Positions 31,758-41,342 of a DNA stretch of 64,000 bases are shown here, piece after piece (position 1 is the stretch's first letter; each line of letters begins with the position of its first letter). A program made the position numbers and the translations under genes. Location: positions 124,001 to 188,000 of the forward strand of contig AP031382.1 of NCBI GenBank assembly GCA_040371205.1, given 5' to 3'. The notes beneath the pieces are model-generated. The model did no database searches, was not told the origin of the DNA, and saw only the letters and a program-made list of their open reading frames with translations. Source of the stretch: Rhodanobacter sp. (GTDB lineage: Bacteria; Pseudomonadota; Gammaproteobacteria; Xanthomonadales; Rhodanobacteraceae).

Positions 31758-34655
31758 TTATTGGAACTTGTAGGACACGCCCAGCGAGTAGGTGCGGCCG
31801 TACTGTTCCCACGCAACCACCTGGCGGGGATCGTTGCCCTGGTAGGTGCTGTAGATCTTGTTCGACAGGTTGGTACCCTGCGCAATCAGGGTCAGGCCCT
31901 TGAATTTGCCGCTGTTGAACGTGTAACTCACCTGCGCGTCGAACGTGCTGCCGCCCTTGATGGTCTGTGATTGCAGCGAACCGCTGATACCGTACACCTC
32001 ACCCAGATAGCTGGACCGGTAGCTGTCGCTGACGCGGGCCTCGAAGCCGTTGTGCTGGTAGTACAGCGTGCCATCGGCAACCCACTTCGACAGGCCCGGT
32101 ACGGTGATCGGCGACGGATTGGTGCCGTATATCAGCGAGCTCTTGGTGCGGTTGCCGGTGAAGATCGTGCCGAAGCCGTTGAGTGCAGGCGTGAACAGGC
32201 CAAAGGGCAGGTTCACGGTCACCTCGGCACCCTTCACGTAGCCGTGGCCGTCGTTGTTAGGAATGTTTTGGAGACCGAGGGGTGTACCAAGTACAGCTTG
32301 TTGCGCAGGCGAAAGGAAGGACGGAATGAATGCGCTGAAGTCGTATAGCGTCGAGTAGTTCGGGTTGATGAAATCGCGCAGGCTCAGGAAGTAGCCCGAC
32401 AAGGCAATATAGCCGCCGCCGCCGCTGCGGCAGATATCCGAATTTTTCGAGTCGGCCGCATTGCACTGATAGCCGCTGATCGGGCCCGAGAAGTAGTGCT
32501 CGTAGCTTACGTTGTAATTGTCGGCCATCGTGGGCAGCAGCTTGGGATTGCCGCTGTTGGAGCTGAAGTACGATTGATTCGGGTTGGGATTCTGCAGGTT
32601 CTGGGTGCTGCCGCTTACTGCATAGCTCGCATTGATCTGATCCATGCGCGGCTGGGCCATCGTGCGGGCGGCGCTGAGGCGGATGTCGTCGTTGTCGGTC
32701 ACGCCGAAGATCAGGTTGAAGCTTGGCAGGTAGCGGGTGTAACTGGTGCCGCCGGAGACCGGAATCAGCTCGGTATGTCCGCCGGTCAGCGGGCTGCCCG
32801 GTGCTACGCGCTCGCCAACCGAGCTCTCGTTGGTGTGGTCTACCTGAACGCCGAAGTTGCCGCGCAGGCTGACGTTGCCCAGGTTGGTGTCGAGGTTGAA
32901 CTGCAGATACGGGTTCAGATCACGCTCGTGCACCTTCCAGTTCGGCGGAATCGGCAACGAGGACATGAACGTCGGTACTTCCACCAGCGAGCCGTTGGAG
33001 ATCAGAGCCAATGGGTTATAGCAGGGCTGCGGGCCGATACCCATCCACGACAGCGGGTCGCAACTGCCACCTCCCTGGATAGGCGCCGACAGCACGGCGT
33101 TGCCGCCGCTGATGAAACCGCCACCCAAGGTCAGGAAGTCCTGATCGTTGTTGTAGGTCTTGTTGCGATCGCTGTGTGCAATGCCGAATTGCATGCTGGA
33201 GAACGGGCCGCTGGCGAAGTCGCGTTCCACGCTCAGGCGCAGGTTGGCCAGGTAGTCCACGGTGCGCGGCGCGTTGATGAAGCCGGCCTGTACCACGTCG
33301 TTGCTGGCGCCCCAGCCGTTCGGGTCAGTCAGCACGGAGCTGGTGGCGTAATCAATCGACGGGTTCAGGTAGAGCTGGCCGTTGGCGGCTTCGTTGAAGC
33401 CAACCGTGTCGGTGGCGCCGGTACCGTTGAAGCCGGTACCCGAATAGCTTTCCAGGTCGAGTTCGCGGCGGGTCGCGCGGGAATAGTTACCGTCGACGTC
33501 GAGCGACCAGTTCTCGTTTATGTGGAACCGGTTGTCCCAGTTGAAGTTGTAGACACGAGCGCTGTTGCTGTTGAAGTCGTTACGAACGATCGGTTTGACG
33601 TTGCTGTAGCTGCCACTCTCGACAAAGCCGTTCTGGACGACGCCGCCCGGCTGCAGCTGCGCAGAGCTCCAATACAGCGGAAACTCCATGCCCTTGGCCT
33701 GTTGCACTTCCTTGAAGTTGTCGTAGGTGACATCGACCGTGCTGGTGTAATGCTCGTTTGGCTGCCACTGCACGGTGGCCAGCAGGCCGTTGCGCTTCAT
33801 GGAGTCCGTAATACCGTAGTTCTTGGAGCCACCGATCACGTAATCGCCGTTGCTATCCGGCGGATAACCCCAGGGCGCCTGATGCTCGATCTGCGACGGG
33901 TTGTTCTCCAGATCCACGCCCAGCGTCACGCCGACGGTGTGGTCGGCGAACTGGTTCACCCACACGCCGTTGACGTTGTAGCCCTTGTTGCTCACGCCTG
34001 AACCCTGGGACAGCTGGCTCATGCCGTTCCAGATGTACTTGGCGTTCATAGCCGCCTCGGGGCCGGACTTGTCCAGCGGGCGGATGGTTTGCATGTCCAC
34101 GGTGCCGGCCAGGCCCTGGCCGATCAGATTGGCCTCGGGCGTGAGGTGCACCACCACGTTGTCGAACCAGCTGGCTGGGTACTGGTCGAACGCCACGTCG
34201 CGGTTGTTGTTCGTGCTGACCTGCTGGCCGCCGTTGACGAGTGCGGTGGAGAAGTCCGGGCCAAGGCCGTGGATGGTCAGTACCTGCGGGCGACCGTTGA
34301 CGGTCTGCATGGCCAAGCCCGGCAAGCGGCCCAGGGCGTCGGCGATGGAGGCGCCGGGCAGCTTGCCCACCTGTTCGGCGGACACCGCCTCGACGATGGT
34401 GCTGGCGTTGCGCTTCAGCGCGGTGGAGTTCTCGATACTGCTGACGAAGCCGTTCACCTGCACGGCCTGCATCTCCTTGGCTTTTTCCTTGGCTTTCTTG
34501 TTTTGCGCGGCGCCGGCGTCGGCGTTGCCTTGCGCGGTGGTCTGGGTATCCTGCGGCTGTCCGGCCGGTGCGGGCGTGGCGGCATTGGCCACGGCGCAGG
34601 TGCCGAAGCAGGCCGAGGCGATCGCCAAAGCCAGCATCTTGTGTTTCATCAACAT
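31758..34655 (-). CDS. TonB-dependent outer-membrane receptor (maltodextrin type)
   Basis: 965 residues. A signal peptide ends near residue 26 (VANA). A Lys/Glu-rich stretch (KKAKEKAKEMQAVQVNG) precedes the plug, which carries ASIADALGRLPGLAMQTVNG and related motifs of the Xanthomonas/Caulobacter TonB-receptor subfamily. The rest alternates in beta-strand pattern, with VPGLSKWVADGTLYYQHNGF-type late strands and a C-terminal SYKFQ. It imports its ligand across the outer membrane using TonB-ExbBD energy. By context the ligand is maltose or maltodextrin. The ATG at 34655 has GGGGAG at 7 nt; an ATG two codons later is less well spaced. Its mRNA ends at the strong terminator at 31690-31723. Confidence 0.92.
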   Translation of the reverse strand: MLMKHKMLALAIASACFGTCAVANAATPAPAGQPQDTQTTAQGNADAGAAQNKKAKEKAKEMQAVQVNGFVSSIENSTALKRNASTIVEAVSAEQVGKLPGASIADALGRLPGLAMQTVNGRPQVLTIHGLGPDFSTALVNGGQQVSTNNNRDVAFDQYPASWFDNVVVHLTPEANLIGQGLAGTVDMQTIRPLDKSGPEAAMNAKYIWNGMSQLSQGSGVSNKGYNVNGVWVNQFADHTVGVTLGVDLENNPSQIEHQAPWGYPPDSNGDYVIGGSKNYGITDSMKRNGLLATVQWQPNEHYTSTVDVTYDNFKEVQQAKGMEFPLYWSSAQLQPGGVVQNGFVESGSYSNVKPIVRNDFNSNSARVYNFNWDNRFHINENWSLDVDGNYSRATRRELDLESYSGTGFNGTGATDTVGFNEAANGQLYLNPSIDYATSSVLTDPNGWGASNDVVQAGFINAPRTVDYLANLRLSVERDFASGPFSSMQFGIAHSDRNKTYNNDQDFLTLGGGFISGGNAVLSAPIQGGGSCDPLSWMGIGPQPCYNPLALISNGSLVEVPTFMSSLPIPPNWKVHERDLNPYLQFNLDTNLGNVSLRGNFGVQVDHTNESSVGERVAPGSPLTGGHTELIPVSGGTSYTRYLPSFNLIFGVTDNDDIRLSAARTMAQPRMDQINASYAVSGSTQNLQNPNPNQSYFSSNSGNPKLLPTMADNYNVSYEHYFSGPISGYQCNAADSKNSDICRSGGGGYIALSGYFLSLRDFINPNYSTLYDFSAFIPSFLSPAQQAVLGTPLGLQNIPNNDGHGYVKGAEVTVNLPFGLFTPALNGFGTIFTGNRTKSSLIYGTNPSPITVPGLSKWVADGTLYYQHNGFEARVSDSYRSSYLGEVYGISGSLQSQTIKGGSTFDAQVSYTFNSGKFKGLTLIAQGTNLSNKIYSTYQGNDPRQVVAWEQYGRTYSLGVSYKFQ

Positions 34656-34806
34656 ATCTCGTCTCCCCACGAAAAATTTATGGTGTTGTGGTTGTCGCGC
34701 GTGCCGCCCATCGGCTCCCTCGACGGTGGCCTGTCGTTCGTTTGCGCTGCGCGCTCCTGTCGCTCGGCCGGATGTTAGGACGGCGTTTTTCCATGCGAGC
34801 GATTCC

Positions 34807-34820
34807 TGCATACGTATTCA
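34807..34820 (-). promoter_or_regulatory. LacI-type operator candidate, receptor side
   Basis: Read on the minus strand it is TGAATACGTATGCA, a 14-bp near-palindrome (6 of 7 positions symmetric) centred on CG, as LacI-family operators are. It lies 151 bp upstream of the receptor ATG. The identical sequence occurs once more at 34976-34989 in opposite orientation. Confidence 0.75.
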
Positions 34821-34975
34821 AGGCGCAGCAAAAACACCGCCATCGCAATGCAGCATCGCGCGGCCGCGGCGCGGGTATGGCCGAGCAAATCCATGCTGCG
34901 ACTGCATCCGCACCCGACGATGGCATGCGCCGGGTGCGCCGTCGCTTGATTCGCATGACGCGCATGCAGCATTCG

Positions 34976-34989
34976 TGAATACGTATGCA
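34976..34989 (+). promoter_or_regulatory. LacI-type operator candidate, alpha-glucosidase side
   Basis: TGAATACGTATGCA on the plus strand, identical to the inverted copy 156 bp to the left, including the next two bases (GG). It ends 86 bp upstream of the GH13_23 ATG. Two identical copies by chance in one 420-bp gap are very unlikely. Confidence 0.75.
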
Positions 34990-35075
34990 GGGGTGCGCGA
35001 ATCCGGCAGGCCCCCGCCTAAGCTGCACCGCATTCGACGAACGGGGCGGCATGCCTTGCGTCATGGGGCACAGCA

Positions 35076-36695
35076 ATGACCGACACACCCTGGTGGCGCG
35101 GCGCCGTCATCTACCAGATCTATCCGCGCAGCTTTCTCGACACCAACGGCGACGGCGTGGGCGACCTGCCGGGCATCATCCAGCGGCTGGACTACGTCGC
35201 CGGTCTCGGCGTGGACGCGATCTGGGTTGCGCCGTTCTTCAAGTCGCCGATGGCGGATTTCGGCTACGACATTGCCGATTCCTGCGACGTCGATCCGCTG
35301 TTCGGCACGCTGGCGGACTTCGACCGGCTGTTGCGCGAGGCGCATGCGCGCGGGCTGAAGGTGATGATCGACCAGGTGCTCAGCCACACCTCGGACGAGC
35401 ATGCGTGGTTCAAGGAGAGCAAGCAGAGCCGCGACAACGCCAAGGCCGATTGGTACGTGTGGGCCGATGCGAACGAGGACGGTACGCCGCCGAACAACTG
35501 GCTGTCGATCTTCGGCGGCGGCGCGTGGCAGTGGGAGCCGCGGCGCGGCCAGTACTACCTGCACAATTTCCTCGCCAGCCAGCCCGACCTGAATTTCCAC
35601 AACCCGGACGTGCGCGCCGCGGTGCTGGACAACCTGCGCTTCTGGCTGGAGCGCGGCGTGGATGGCTTCCGCCTCGACTCGATCAACTTCTGCTTCCACG
35701 ACGCGCAGCTGCGCGACAACCCGGCCAAGCCGAAGGCGATGCGCACCGGCCGCGGTTTCAGCGCGGACAACCCCTACGCATTCCAGTACCACTTCCACAA
35801 CAACACGCAGCCGGAAAACCTCGCCTTCCTGCAGGACCTGCGCGCGCTGATGGACCGCTACCCCGGCATCGCCACGCTGGGCGAGATTTCCTCCGAGGAT
35901 TCGCTGGCGACGATGGCCGAATACACCAGCGGTCACCGCCTGCACATGGGCTACAGCTTCGAGCTGCTGACCAGCGACTTTAGCGCCGCGCACATTCGCG
36001 ACACCGTGCGCGAGCTGGAAGCGAAGATGACCGAAGGCTGGCCGTGCTGGGCGATCTCCAACCACGACGTCGAGCGCGTGCTCAGCCGCTGGGGCAGGGG
36101 CCGCGCTTCCGCCGCGATGGCCAACCAGCTCACCGCGATGGTCTGCTCGCTGCGCGGCTCGGTGTGCGTGTACCAGGGCGAGGAGCTTGGCCTCACCGAA
36201 GCCGAGCTTCCGTTCGAGGCGTTGCGCGATCCCTACGGCATCGCGTTCTGGCCCGAGTTCAAGGGCCGCGACGGCTGCCGCACGCCGATGCCGTGGAACG
36301 ACGGCGACCAGGCCGGCTTCAGCAGCGCCACGCCGTGGCTGCCGGTGCCGCCCGAACATCGCGCGCTGAACGTGGCGGGCCAGCAGGCGGATCCCGCCTC
36401 CGCGCTCAACGGCTACCGCCGTTTCATGCACTGGCGCCGCGGCCTGCCTGCGTTGTGCTGCGGCGATATCCGCTTCCTCGACACCCCGGAGCCGATGCTG
36501 GCCTTCGTGCGCGAGCTGGGCGAGCAACGCGTGCTGGTGGCGTTCAATCTTTCCGGCGAGGATGCGGACTGCGAACTGCCGCCGCTGGGCGAGCTGCAGC
36601 CGCTGCAAGGCCACGGCCTCGCAACCGGTACGCTGGAGGATGGCGGGCGCTTGCGCCTGCCCGCGCACGGCAGCCTGTTCGCGCGCGTGTCCTGA
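35076..36695 (+). CDS. GH13 subfamily 23-type alpha-glucosidase
   Basis: 539 residues with no signal peptide, hence cytoplasmic. The sequence starts at WWRGAVIYQIYPRSFLDTNG, as in exo-acting alpha-glucosidases. Conserved regions: MIDQVLSHTSD (I), GFRLDSINF (II, nucleophile Asp201), LGEISSED (III, acid/base Glu270) and ISNHDVERV (IV). Length and residue numbering agree closely with the GH13_23 enzymes XgtA of Xanthomonas and HaG of Halomonas, which hydrolyse maltose and short alpha-glucosides and can transfer glucose to alcohols. It would release glucose from imported maltose or maltotriose. It is divergent from the receptor gene and shares its control region. It converges with the glycosyltransferase gene, leaving 6 bp. 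Confidence 0.93.
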   Translation: MTDTPWWRGAVIYQIYPRSFLDTNGDGVGDLPGIIQRLDYVAGLGVDAIWVAPFFKSPMADFGYDIADSCDVDPLFGTLADFDRLLREAHARGLKVMIDQVLSHTSDEHAWFKESKQSRDNAKADWYVWADANEDGTPPNNWLSIFGGGAWQWEPRRGQYYLHNFLASQPDLNFHNPDVRAAVLDNLRFWLERGVDGFRLDSINFCFHDAQLRDNPAKPKAMRTGRGFSADNPYAFQYHFHNNTQPENLAFLQDLRALMDRYPGIATLGEISSEDSLATMAEYTSGHRLHMGYSFELLTSDFSAAHIRDTVRELEAKMTEGWPCWAISNHDVERVLSRWGRGRASAAMANQLTAMVCSLRGSVCVYQGEELGLTEAELPFEALRDPYGIAFWPEFKGRDGCRTPMPWNDGDQAGFSSATPWLPVPPEHRALNVAGQQADPASALNGYRRFMHWRRGLPALCCGDIRFLDTPEPMLAFVRELGEQRVLVAFNLSGEDADCELPPLGELQPLQGHGLATGTLEDGGRLRLPAHGSLFARVS

Positions 36696-36701
36696 TCCCG
36701 C

Positions 36702-37448
36702 TTATCCCTGAAATACCCGCGGCGCTCCATGCGAGCGCCGGTAGCTCCGCACCACGTGTCCGTAATGCAGCACGCGGCCGATCGTGTAGAGCGTGATGCG
36801 GGTGACGTCGAGCACGGGGCGCAGGTGGCTGGGACGTGCGTCCGGCGGATAGCGCGAGGCGATCGGCACCGACACCACGCCCATGCCCAGCTCGCGCGAG
36901 GCGGCGATCAGGATGGCCGCCTCGAACACGAAATCCTGCGCGGGCAGGTCGACCAGGTCCAGTGCGGCACGCGGATACCAGCGCTGCCCGCTCTGCGTAT
37001 CCGCCACCGGTTGGCCGCAACCCCACGAGATGCCCCAGTCGGCCACGGCATTGGCGCGCCGCCGGCCTTTCGGCTGCTGCGCCTTGTCCAGCAGGCGCGC
37101 ACCCACCACCAGTTCGCCGGGATGCGCGGCCGCGGCGGCCGCGATGCGCGGGATGTCGGCGGCGAGGTGCTGGCCGTCGCCGTCCATGGTCAGCACGGCG
37201 TCGTAGCCCTGGCGCAACGCTTCGCGGAATCCGTCGCGCAGCGCCTGGCCCTTGCCGCGGCGGTGCCCGTGGCGCAACAGGGTCACCGGCAACGCGGCGA
37301 CGATCTCCGGCGTGCGGTCCGTCGAGCCGTCGTCCACCACGATCACCGGCACGCCCAGCGCGAGCACGGCGTCGAGCACGCCGCGGATCGCCGCCTCTTC
37401 GTTGAGACAGGGGATCAGCACGCACCAGCGCGGCAGCGGCGCGTTCAA
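36702..37448 (-). CDS. Family 2 glycosyltransferase of the aryl-polyene-type operon
   Basis: 248 residues, GT-A fold. CVLIPCLNEEAAIRGVL begins the nucleotide-binding half, VVDDGSTDRT follows, and the metal-binding DxD motif is in LTMDGDGQH. It resembles dolichyl-phosphate-mannose-synthase-like enzymes without a C-terminal membrane anchor. The only workable start is the TTG at 37448, which overlaps the stop of the upstream gene (TTGA); no ATG precedes the first conserved strand. In aryl-polyene and xanthomonadin clusters a GT2 gene of this kind sits beside the ketosynthases, so it probably glycosylates or helps attach a lipid-like product. Confidence 0.85.
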   Translation of the reverse strand: MNAPLPRWCVLIPCLNEEAAIRGVLDAVLALGVPVIVVDDGSTDRTPEIVAALPVTLLRHGHRRGKGQALRDGFREALRQGYDAVLTMDGDGQHLAADIPRIAAAAAAHPGELVVGARLLDKAQQPKGRRRANAVADWGISWGCGQPVADTQSGQRWYPRAALDLVDLPAQDFVFEAAILIAASRELGMGVVSVPIASRYPPDARPSHLRPVLDVTRITLYTIGRVLHYGHVVRSYRRSHGAPRVFQG

Positions 37449-38236
37449 GCGGCCGGCCCGACGGTGGCGAGCAGATCCCTCGCGCCCGCGCCGCCGATGC
37501 GGCACTCGCCGCCGCGCGCGGCGAGCAGCGCGAGCAGGGGCAGCGCGGCGGCGCTGGGATTGCCGGCGGCCTCGCTGGCGAGCGCGGCCGGTGCCGGCGT
37601 CGGCGCCGCGCGTCCGTCCGCCATGCGCAGCCGCAGCTGCGTCAGCGCGTTGGCGCCCGCCGCGGGCGTCAGCAGCAGCGCGCAGCCGAAGGGGTGCTCG
37701 CAGCGCGTCATCTCCGTCAGCGGTCCGCGGCTGGCGATGTCGCTGCAGGCCAGCAGCACCGGGCGCTGCTCGGCCAGCGCCTGCGTTGCTGCTTCCAGCA
37801 GCGCGGCGCCGAAGGTGTGCGCTCCGGCGCACACCGCGCTGGACGGGGCGCGGCAACCGGTGGCGATGGTCCAGTAGCCGGCCGCCGCGTTGTGCACGGA
37901 ATGGTGGAAGCGGGTGGGCGACAGTTCGGTGGGGGCGCGCGCCAGCGTGGTGCAGATCGCATCGGTGATCGACTGGTCGCCGTAGGCCGAGGCGAACACG
38001 CAGGCCAGCGCGGTCGGATCGCGGCCGCCCATCGCCAGCGCCTGCCCGGCCACTTCCACCGCGAGGCGCACGCTTTCCGGGGCGCGGCGGCGTTCGTTCG
38101 CGGGCAGCAGCGCGGCGACCGGCGCGGCGGCGGCGGCAGGCGTGCCGCCGGCCAGCAGGCTGCGCAGGGCAGCGAAGTCGCCAAGGCGCGGCGACCACAG
38201 GCCGATGCCCTCGATGTGCAGGTCCAGCGTCGTCAT
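37445..38236 (-). CDS. Beta-ketoacyl synthase-like protein (chain-length-factor type)
   Basis: 263 residues, about half a ketosynthase, matching the short N-terminal-domain-only ketosynthase homologues of aryl-polyene clusters. Recognisable stretches are FASAYGDQSITDAICTTLA, FHHSVHNAAAGYWTIATG and SDIASRGPLTEM. The His residues typical of the C-terminal half of a ketosynthase are absent, so it is unlikely to condense acyl chains alone; a partner or chain-length role with the full ketosynthase is expected. Its ATG at 38236 overlaps the upstream stop and its own stop overlaps the next start, so all three genes are translationally coupled. Confidence 0.85.
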   Translation of the reverse strand: MTTLDLHIEGIGLWSPRLGDFAALRSLLAGGTPAAAAAPVAALLPANERRRAPESVRLAVEVAGQALAMGGRDPTALACVFASAYGDQSITDAICTTLARAPTELSPTRFHHSVHNAAAGYWTIATGCRAPSSAVCAGAHTFGAALLEAATQALAEQRPVLLACSDIASRGPLTEMTRCEHPFGCALLLTPAAGANALTQLRLRMADGRAAPTPAPAALASEAAGNPSAAALPLLALLAARGGECRIGGAGARDLLATVGPAA

Positions 38237-39429
38237 GGCGCACGTCCGAACACGAGGCAGGTGTTGTTGCCGCCGAAGCCGAACGAGTTGCTGAGCGCCA
38301 CGTCCACGCGGCGTTCCTCGCCCTGCCAGGCGAACTGCGCGCCGCAGGCGGGGTCGGGCACGGCGGCGCCGACGGTGCCGGGCACGAAGCCGTGTTCGAT
38401 CGCCTGCAGCGCGATGGTCGCCTCGACGATGCCCGCCGCGCCCAGCGTGTGGCCGGTGCAGCCCTTGGTGGAGCTGGCGCGCGCGGTCGCGGGAAAGCGG
38501 CGCGCCACCAGCGCGGCTTCCATCGCATCGTTCGCGCGGCTGGCGGTGCCGTGCAGGTTCACGTAGTCGACCTGTGCCGTGTCCAGGCCGGCGCGTGCGA
38601 GCGCCGCATCCAGCGCCAGTTCCGCGCCGTGGCCGTCGGGGTGCGGCGAAGACATGTGCCAGGCGTCGCTGGCCTCGCCGTAGCCGAGCAGGCGCGGCGC
38701 GCGCGGCGCCATGTCGATGCGTTCCAGCAGGGCGAAGCCGGCCGCCTCGCCGATCGAGATGCCGTCGCGGTTCGCATCGAACGGGCGGCACGCCGCGGGC
38801 GAGATCAGCTCCAGCGCGTTGAAGCCGAACAGCACGTTGTCGCACAGGCTGTCCACGCCGCCGACCACCGCCGCGTCGGCCAGGCCCAGCGCGAGCAGGC
38901 GCGCGGCGCTGGCGAACACCTTGGCACTGGACGAGCAGGCCGTGGAAATCGTCAGGCAGGGCCCCTCCAGCGCCAGTGCGGCGGCGACGAAGCCGCCCAG
39001 CGAACCCGGCGCGTGCAGCACGTGGCGGCGCAGGTCGGCGGGGAAGCGGCCGTCGGCGTCCAGCCGGCGATACGCCTCTTCGGTAGCGCCGACGCTGGCG
39101 GTGGAAGTGCCCAGCAGCAGCGCCACGCGATGCGCGCCGTAGCGCTCGCGGGCGGCCTGCACGCGGCCGATGAAGCTGTCCTGCTGCAGGCCCAGCCAGG
39201 CGAGCCGGTGGTTGCGGCAGTCCCATTCGGCCAGTGCCGACGGCAGCGCCGCGTTCTCCACGCCGTCCACGCGGCCGATCCAGCCCAGCTGCGGCGCACT
39301 GCCGAAATCGTTGCGGCGCAGACCGCTGCGGCCCTGCCGCAATGCCTGGTGTTGCGCCTCCAGCCCGCAGCCGAGCGCGGAACTGACGGTGCTGGCGCTG
39401 ACCGCCAATGGCGTCATCAGTTTCGTCAT
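38233..39429 (-). CDS. Beta-ketoacyl-ACP synthase (aryl-polyene type)
   Basis: 398 residues, complete thiolase-fold condensing enzyme. The active site is intact: Cys165 in TISTACSSSAK, His293 in NLHGTASRAND and His327 in GCTGHTLGAAG, plus the glycine-rich SNSFGFGGNNTCLVFG near the end. It condenses malonyl-ACP with an acyl-ACP. The sequence start (MTKLMTPLAVSASTVSSALG) has the pattern of KAS-I-like enzymes in aryl-polyene loci. It is the first gene of a three-gene overlapping operon, divergent from hemF with a 128-bp gap. No acyl carrier protein, ketoreductase, dehydratase or thioesterase gene is nearby. Confidence 0.88.
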   Translation of the reverse strand: MTKLMTPLAVSASTVSSALGCGLEAQHQALRQGRSGLRRNDFGSAPQLGWIGRVDGVENAALPSALAEWDCRNHRLAWLGLQQDSFIGRVQAARERYGAHRVALLLGTSTASVGATEEAYRRLDADGRFPADLRRHVLHAPGSLGGFVAAALALEGPCLTISTACSSSAKVFASAARLLALGLADAAVVGGVDSLCDNVLFGFNALELISPAACRPFDANRDGISIGEAAGFALLERIDMAPRAPRLLGYGEASDAWHMSSPHPDGHGAELALDAALARAGLDTAQVDYVNLHGTASRANDAMEAALVARRFPATARASSTKGCTGHTLGAAGIVEATIALQAIEHGFVPGTVGAAVPDPACGAQFAWQGEERRVDVALSNSFGFGGNNTCLVFGRAP

Positions 39430-39527
39430 GGCGCAAGGGTAACAGGCGGCTGCGCGGCCCCGCTGCGCACGCCGTCGGCGGCCGGTCATTTGATCCAGCG
39501 CAATGTCGCGCGGGCGGCTCTTGCTAA

Positions 39528-40460
<933 letters not shown>

Positions 40461-40550
40461 GCGCGGGTTTGCCGCGCGCGGCCAAGCGGCTGCGCGCAGC
40501 TTCCGGGGCGTTGCGCAGCCGCCTCGCCCGGTGCGATGCCGGCCGGGCGC

Positions 40551-41225
40551 TTACGGCGCGTCGCCGTGGAAGCGTTCCACGCTCGCGCCCTTCACCGGGC
40601 CGATCTGCGCGCTGTCGCTGACCTTCAGCACCACGTCGCGGCGGAATTCCAGCGTGCCCTGCACCACGGCATGCGGGCCGATCACGATCACCGGCTTGCG
40701 CTCGCTGCCCCAGTGGAACCAGCCGTTGCTCGGCTTGTCGACCAGGATGCCGCCCTCGACGTGCGAGCCGGTGCCCACGGTGATGTCGCCGGAAACCGTT
40801 TCGAGGCCGCCGGCCACGTGGGCGCCGTCCAGGTCGATGCTGCCGTTGACGTTGGACAGATGGCCGTCCACCTGCGCGCCCCGGGCCAGCCGGATGTCGC
40901 CGTTGACGGCCTCGACCTTGCCGCCGACGTGGGCGCCGTCGTCCAGTTGGATGCCGCCGTTGACCGTGCCGAGTTCGCCCGCCTGTGCCTGCTTGCCCAG
41001 CTCCACCGAGCCGTTGACGGTGCTGGCCTTCGCGACTACCGCATGGTCGCCGACATCGACATTGCCGTTGACCGAGCTGACATCGCCGGCATGCTGGCCG
41101 GCGTCCACCTGCACGGTGCCGTTGACCTTGCTGACGTCGTTGTCCGCCGCGGTGGCCGTCAACGGTGCGGCGAGGGCCGCGAAAATGGCCGAGGAGAGCG
41201 CGAGGGTAACCAGGGTGCGACGCAT
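40551..41225 (-). CDS. Secreted VNG-repeat protein, predicted beta-helix
   Basis: 224 residues. A signal peptide (MRRTLVTLALSSAIFAALAA) is cleaved near TATA. Residues 30-150 contain about seven tandem copies of a 17-21-residue unit with core V-N-G-x-(I/V)-x-(L/V), for example SKVNGTVQV, SSVNGNVDV, STVNGSVEL, GTVNGGIQL, EAVNGDIRL, SNVNGSIDL and finally ETVSGDITV. This period fits a single-stranded beta-helix or bactofilin-like stack. The C-terminal 70 residues (KPVIVIGPHAVVQGTLEFRR) continue the beta pattern without VNG. GGAG is 8 nt from the ATG at 41225; an ATG two codons earlier is too close to it. Function unknown; a surface or cell-wall-associated scaffold is possible. Divergent from gpmA. 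Confidence 0.75.
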   Translation of the reverse strand: MRRTLVTLALSSAIFAALAAPLTATAADNDVSKVNGTVQVDAGQHAGDVSSVNGNVDVGDHAVVAKASTVNGSVELGKQAQAGELGTVNGGIQLDDGAHVGGKVEAVNGDIRLARGAQVDGHLSNVNGSIDLDGAHVAGGLETVSGDITVGTGSHVEGGILVDKPSNGWFHWGSERKPVIVIGPHAVVQGTLEFRRDVVLKVSDSAQIGPVKGASVERFHGDAP

Positions 41226-41342
41226 GGGCATGACTCCGTTCGTGGAAGGGACACGCATGGGATGCCGCGCGCCCGCAAAAGGTTGGCGTGACCTTCGGCA
41301 TGGTGGCACCATGCCGGGCTATCCCACCGAGAAGCCCATGCC

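Larger units (their letters stand above)
34656..35075. promoter_or_regulatory. Divergent promoter region of the alpha-glucan locus
   Basis: A 420-bp gene-free stretch between the divergent TonB receptor and GH13_23 genes. It holds two identical operator-like elements in inverted orientation (34807-34820 and 34976-34989). Each is read in the same sense toward its own gene. On the minus strand TTGAAT, overlapping the left element, could act as a -35 box. No other structure was found; the middle 150 bp has no coding character. Confidence 0.7.
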
